Of a DNA stretch of 63,658 nt, positions 60,291 through 63,658 are shown in pieces; positions within the stretch are counted from its first letter, which is position 1, and the number at the start of each line of letters is the position of its first letter. The notes below the pieces were generated by a model. It was not told where the DNA came from. It ran no database searches and saw nothing but the letters and a program-made list of their open reading frames with translations. This stretch comes from an uncultured Clostridia bacterium (lineage in GTDB: Bacteria; Bacillota; Clostridia; Oscillospirales; Acutalibacteraceae). The stretch spans positions 1-63,658 of the forward strand of contig CAMJMQ010000018.1 of assembly GCA_946407065.1 (NCBI GenBank). The letters run 5' to 3'. Made by a program: the position numbers and the translations under genes.

Positions 60291-61655
60291 TCAATTCTGC
60301 TTCATGCGTGTGCGGGTGAGCTTCTTCTTCAGCTCCTTGGGCTTGAAGGGGATGAGGGGGTAGAGATAGCTTTTGCCGCTGATGGTCTTGTTGCTTGCGA
60401 GCAGAAAGAACAGGATCAGGATGCCGATGATGAAGCCTGTGATGTTGCCGATATAGGTGGCGGTCAACAGGATGAAGCGTGCGTATTTCAGCGAGAAGCC
60501 GAGCTCGTAGTTGGGTTGGCTGTAGTTGGCGATGGTGACGAAGGCGACGTAGAGGGTCGAGGCGGTGGTGAACCATCCCGCGTCGACCGCGAACTGGCTG
60601 AACGCGATCGCGCCGATGATGCCGATGGCGGAGGTCAGGGAGCTCGGTGTATGGAGCGCCGCAAGACGCAGACCGTCGATGCACAGCTCCATGATGATGA
60701 GCTGCCAGTAGATCGGCAGGCTGGTGGGCTCGACATTCAAAACGAATTGAAAGACCGGCGGGACAAGCTCCGGATTTTGCAGGCATAACAGCCACAGCGG
60801 AGTGAGCAGAACAGAGGCGATGGTGATCAGGTAGCGAGTGATGCGGATATAGGTGCCGGTGATGGGCGGAAAATAATAGTCGTCGGCTTCCTCAAGGACG
60901 TCAAAGATCGAGGTCGGGATCAATAACGCGGAGGGGGAGTTGTCCACTAAGATGACGATGTTGCCCTTCAGACAGACCGCAGCGGCGACGTCAGGTCGTT
61001 CGGTGTATTTGATTTTGGGGAAGGGGTTGAGCCACTTCTTTTGATAGAGCGCCTCGATCAGGCTCTGCTGATTCATGCTCAGATTGGCGATGTCGAGGTT
61101 CTTAATGCGGTCGGTGATATCGTGCAGGAGCGTGTGGTCGACCTTGTTGTCCATATAGCAGATGATGATGTCGCTCTTGCTCTCGCGTCCGACGGTCATC
61201 GCCTTGGTGACGAAGTTTGCGGAGCGGATGCGGCGGCGGATCAGCGCGGAATTGAAGATGACGGTCTCGACAAAGCCGTCCTTACTGCCGCGCAGTACCT
61301 TATCATCCTCGGGCTCCGAGGTGGAGCGCTGGGGATAGGTGCGCATATCAAAGGCGATCGCGGAAGAAAAGCCCTCGGCGATCAGGCAGGGGATTCCGCT
61401 GAGCACATTTTTGACGACCGCGTCAGGCTGATCGACGATGCTGATCTCAACATAGGGAACGCAGTGGCGGCAGAATTCCTCGGCGGAGGTGAGGTATTCG
61501 GGCTTTGTGTGATTGTAGAAGAACTCCATGAGCTTTTCCATGATGTCGTCCTTGATCAGTCCGTTGATGTAGAAGATGACGGCTTTCTTGCCTGAGATGA
61601 CGATGTTGCGCTCGATGATATCGAAGCAGTCGTCACACCGGAGCAGGGTGGACAA
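60291..61655 (-). CDS. GerA-family spore germination protein (GerAA/SpoVAF type)
   Basis: GerA-family A-type proteins are membrane subunits of germinant receptors or, for SpoVAF, of the SpoVA channel. The 454-residue protein has a soluble N-terminal region (to about residue 255) and five or so C-terminal spans. DNSPSALLIPTSIFDVLEEA and DDYYFPPITGTYIRITRYLI are typical blocks, followed by a basic tail. I give TTG 61655 as start because no ATG is present, but the frame stays open to about 61730 and homologues extend further upstream (ASYEANRKK), so the real start may be non-canonical. No GerAB or GerAC gene follows, and it is alone. Confidence 0.85.
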   Translation of the reverse strand: MSTLLRCDDCFDIIERNIVISGKKAVIFYINGLIKDDIMEKLMEFFYNHTKPEYLTSAEEFCRHCVPYVEISIVDQPDAVVKNVLSGIPCLIAEGFSSAIAFDMRTYPQRSTSEPEDDKVLRGSKDGFVETVIFNSALIRRRIRSANFVTKAMTVGRESKSDIIICYMDNKVDHTLLHDITDRIKNLDIANLSMNQQSLIEALYQKKWLNPFPKIKYTERPDVAAAVCLKGNIVILVDNSPSALLIPTSIFDVLEEADDYYFPPITGTYIRITRYLITIASVLLTPLWLLCLQNPELVPPVFQFVLNVEPTSLPIYWQLIIMELCIDGLRLAALHTPSSLTSAIGIIGAIAFSQFAVDAGWFTTASTLYVAFVTIANYSQPNYELGFSLKYARFILLTATYIGNITGFIIGILILFFLLASNKTISGKSYLYPLIPFKPKELKKKLTRTRMKQN

Positions 61656-61783
61656 CTTTTTGCGGTTGGCTTCATAGGATGCGGTGAAGATAGGATCAGA
61701 TCCTTTCGGATAATATAAGCCTTCCTTTTATTGGAAGGAGAGTAAAAAAGGAAATATAAAAGATTTTTAATTATTTTTTTCGG

Positions 61784-61812
61784 AGTTGCATAGTTTTATG
61801 CAACTTTTTTCT
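61784..61812 (+). terminator. Terminator-like hairpin directly upstream of the terminase genes
   Basis: AGTTGCATA-GTTT-TATGCAACT is a perfect 9-bp stem, followed by TTTTTCTTTTTC on the plus strand. No plus-strand gene ends upstream, since the neighbour is on the minus strand. It may be a remnant of lost phage DNA or a leader attenuator for the terminase genes. Confidence 0.8.
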
Positions 61813-61851
61813 TTTTCTCGGCATAGGTGAGACCGGTAATAGGAGGATAAG

Positions 61852-62337
61852 ATGAAACCGAGAGAAAAAGCATTTTGCCGTTTGATGACGGTAGTTGCCG
61901 ATCCGATCAAAGCTGCGCGGGAAGCTGGATATAAGCACCCCGAGAGGGCGTGGTCAGAGCTTGCCGCACGGGAGGAGATCGTCAGCGAGATCCGCCGCCG
62001 ATGCGAGAATATCCGCTCAGTATATGAGCATACCGCGATCTGCGGTCTGTACAAGCTCGCCTACGGCGGTGTGAGCGACGCTCTTTCGTTGCTTTATCGT
62101 GATGACCTGAGGGAAGAGGATCTCAGAATGCTCGACCTGAGGAATGTATCGGAGATCAAGCGCACGGACAAAGGGATCGAAGTGAAGTTTTGCGACAGGA
62201 TCAAGGCGATCGATAAGCTGCAGGAGCTGTTGGGCGACAGCTCGGAGAAGGGGAACGGTACGGGTTTACTGGACGCGATCCTCTCTTCCGCCGAGGCGCT
62301 CGGCAGTCACTCCGGGAGTGATACCGATGACCTATAA
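61852..62337 (+). CDS. Phage terminase small subunit
   Basis: TerS recognises packaging sites on phage DNA. The 161-residue protein starts KPREKAFCRLMTVVADPIKA, with a helix-turn-helix-like AAREAGYKHPERAWSELAAR segment and a coiled-coil-prone middle, as in PBSX-type small subunits. The ATG follows AATAGGAGGATAAG. It overlaps terL by 11 bp. Start and end are normal, so it is apparently intact. Confidence 0.82.
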   Translation: MKPREKAFCRLMTVVADPIKAAREAGYKHPERAWSELAAREEIVSEIRRRCENIRSVYEHTAICGLYKLAYGGVSDALSLLYRDDLREEDLRMLDLRNVSEIKRTDKGIEVKFCDRIKAIDKLQELLGDSSEKGNGTGLLDAILSSAEALGSHSGSDTDDL

Positions 62338-63577
62338 ATCGCTGTCCGAAAAACAGCTCAAGGCGATGTTCTGGTGGGCGAAGGGCTCGGGATATGAGCA
62401 CCATGACGCTGTCATCTGTGACGGCGCTGTCCGCTCGGGTAAGACCTTTGCACTGTCACTGTCCTTTGTTCTGTGGGCGAGCGTGACCTTTGACGGCGCG
62501 TTGCTGGGCTTTTGCGGCAAGACGATCACGGCGCTGCGGCGTAACGTGATCATACCTCTCCTGCCTTGTCTGAAGGAGCTCGGCTTTGACGTTAAGGAAA
62601 GCGTGAGCAACAACCGCCTGACCATCCGATACGAACAACATGAAAATACCTTTTTTCTCTTTTCGGGGAAGGATGAAGGCTCCGCCTCGCTGATCCAGGG
62701 CGTCACCCTGTCGGGTGTGCTCTTTGACGAGGTGGCGCTGATGCCCAAGTCGTTTGTAGAACAGGCGCTGGCGCGCTGTTCGGTGAGCGGCTCACGGTTT
62801 TTCTTCAACTGCAATCCTGAATATCCTTCTCACTGGTTTTACCGGGAATGGATCAAAAACAAAGAGCGCAAAAACGCGCTGTACATCCATTTTCGGATGC
62901 GGGACAACCCCTCTCTTTCTCAGAAGATGCTCAAGCGGTATGAGAGCCTGTACACGGGCGCTTTTTACCGTCGCTTTGTTGAGGGAGAATGGGTGAGTGT
63001 CTCGGGCGCTGTCTACCCCTTTATGGGGGACAGCGGTATGTTCATCCCGCCGCCCGACCTACAGTTTGAGGAATACTGTGTCTCCTGCGATTACGGCACA
63101 GTGAATCCGACTTCGATGGGGTTGTGGGGGCGCCGGGGCGATAAATGGTATCGCCTGCGCGAGAGTTATTATGACGCGCGAAAGGCGGGCAAAAGCAGAA
63201 CAGATGAGGAACATTATAATTCTCTTTCGGAATTATTGGGTGAGCTTTTGCCGACCGCGGTGATCGTCGATCCGTCCGCCGCCAGCTTTATCGAGGTGAT
63301 CGAGCGGCATGGATGCTATCCTGTCGTCAGAGCAGATAACAACGTCATCGACGGGATCCGCAAGACGAGTCAGGCTTTGCGGGACGGGGAGATCGTGATC
63401 TGCGACACCTGCACCGACGCGATCCGCGAGTTCTCACTCTATCGCTGGGATGAGAACAAGCCGATGGACACGGTGATCAAGCGCGACGATCACGCGATGG
63501 ATGACATACGATATTTTGTCAGTTACATAAAGGCGAATGAGGAACCCCTCCACTTCACCTTTATCGAACGAACGTAA
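62327..63577 (+). CDS. Phage terminase large subunit (PBSX/Terminase_3 type)
   Basis: TerL is the ATPase-nuclease motor of DNA packaging. Start ATG 62327 is 8 bases after GGGAG; GTG 62318 is less likely. The 416-residue protein has Walker A GAVRSGKT (residues 33-40), Walker B VLFDEVALM, the C-motif region FFFNCNPE, and nuclease acidic residues in SCDYGTVNP, VIVDPSAAS and DDHAMDDIRYF. It looks complete. Its TAA stop (63575-63577) lies in the left end of a MITE. No portal or other phage gene follows within the window. Confidence 0.9.
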   Translation: MTYKSLSEKQLKAMFWWAKGSGYEHHDAVICDGAVRSGKTFALSLSFVLWASVTFDGALLGFCGKTITALRRNVIIPLLPCLKELGFDVKESVSNNRLTIRYEQHENTFFLFSGKDEGSASLIQGVTLSGVLFDEVALMPKSFVEQALARCSVSGSRFFFNCNPEYPSHWFYREWIKNKERKNALYIHFRMRDNPSLSQKMLKRYESLYTGAFYRRFVEGEWVSVSGAVYPFMGDSGMFIPPPDLQFEEYCVSCDYGTVNPTSMGLWGRRGDKWYRLRESYYDARKAGKSRTDEEHYNSLSELLGELLPTAVIVDPSAASFIEVIERHGCYPVVRADNNVIDGIRKTSQALRDGEIVICDTCTDAIREFSLYRWDENKPMDTVIKRDDHAMDDIRYFVSYIKANEEPLHFTFIERT

Positions 63578-63658
63578 TACTAAGTTTCATTAAAACACTT
63601 TAACATTTATTGCGTTAAATTCCGTATAACTTCGTTGTCCTCCTTGACAGGCGCCAGC
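63575..63658. mobile_element. MITE family 1, left end (cut by the window edge)
   Basis: TAATACTAAGTTTCATTAAA, then ACATTTATTGCGTTAAATTC, resembles the left end of the element at 51346 (TTATACTAATTTCAAATAAA, TTGCGGAAAATTCC) at the same spacing. CTTCGTTGTCCTCCTTGACA then matches, inverted, the GGAGGACAACGA block of the ribosomal-operon repeats. TTGACAGGCG follows as in the first MITE. The rest is outside the window. Confidence 0.75.

Overview
The window is a chromosomal segment of a spore-forming, Gram-positive gut-type Clostridia. I infer a Ruminococcus-like member of the Oscillospiraceae. The reasons are the gene content and order (spmA-spmB, a GerA-family germinant-receptor protein, zinc-type S14, PyrI beside PyrB), strong AGGAGG ribosome-binding sites, and surface proteins with long Pro-Ala-Thr-Glu linkers. 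Species cannot be assigned from the sequence alone.

Positions 1-20230 are a nucleotide biosynthesis region. The pyrimidine run is carB (3' end only), pyrK, pyrD, pyrF, then pyrE, pyrB, pyrI. IMP dehydrogenase (guaB) follows, and then a purine run: purE, a purF-like gene, purM, purN, a PurO-type IMP cyclohydrolase, a stand-alone AICAR formyltransferase, purD and a fused purL-purQ. The PurF-like protein lacks the N-terminal nucleophile cysteine. The two activities of PurH are split over two adjacent genes. A zinc-ribbon membrane protein of unknown function sits in the middle of the purine genes. Several gaps between these genes hold palindromic repeat elements.

Positions 20440-36960 are the S10-spc-alpha ribosomal protein supercluster, from a consensus promoter upstream of rpsJ to an intrinsic terminator after rplQ. 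It includes secY, adk, map, a KOW-domain protein, infA and rpoA. Its order is canonical, but repeats have inserted at several points. One has rewritten the C-terminus of the KOW protein, and another copy family lies between rplW and rplB and between rpoA and rplQ.

Positions 37300-43740 hold unrelated housekeeping genes: a cyclase-family hydrolase, a membrane-anchored lipoprotein of unknown function overlapping a HAD phosphatase and queH, a cation antiporter, and an E2-like acyltransferase fold without the catalytic histidine.

Positions 44000-54970 are the most unusual part: a cluster of four exported or surface proteins. A 2216-residue repetitive protein carries about seven cohesin-like beta-sandwich domains, two nearly identical pairs of X25/SusE-like putative starch-binding modules, PATE-repeat linkers, an X2-like domain and a C-terminal QTG sorting-type tail. 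Next come a membrane-anchored protein with one cohesin-like domain, a small membrane protein, and a surface protein with an N-terminal putative glycan-binding domain and a QTG tail. I read this as a candidate cell-surface glycan-binding scaffold, perhaps amylosome-like; function is inferred only.

Positions 54970-63658 hold a repeat-rich gap, an LPG-synthase/flippase-like membrane protein with a GT4 glycosyltransferase, a divergent dCMP deaminase and AbrB-like regulator, spmA-spmB, a GerA-family gene, and an isolated phage terminase pair whose large-subunit stop codon lies in the end of a MITE. The window has at least five families of small non-coding repeats, some present in inverted copies almost 47 kb apart.
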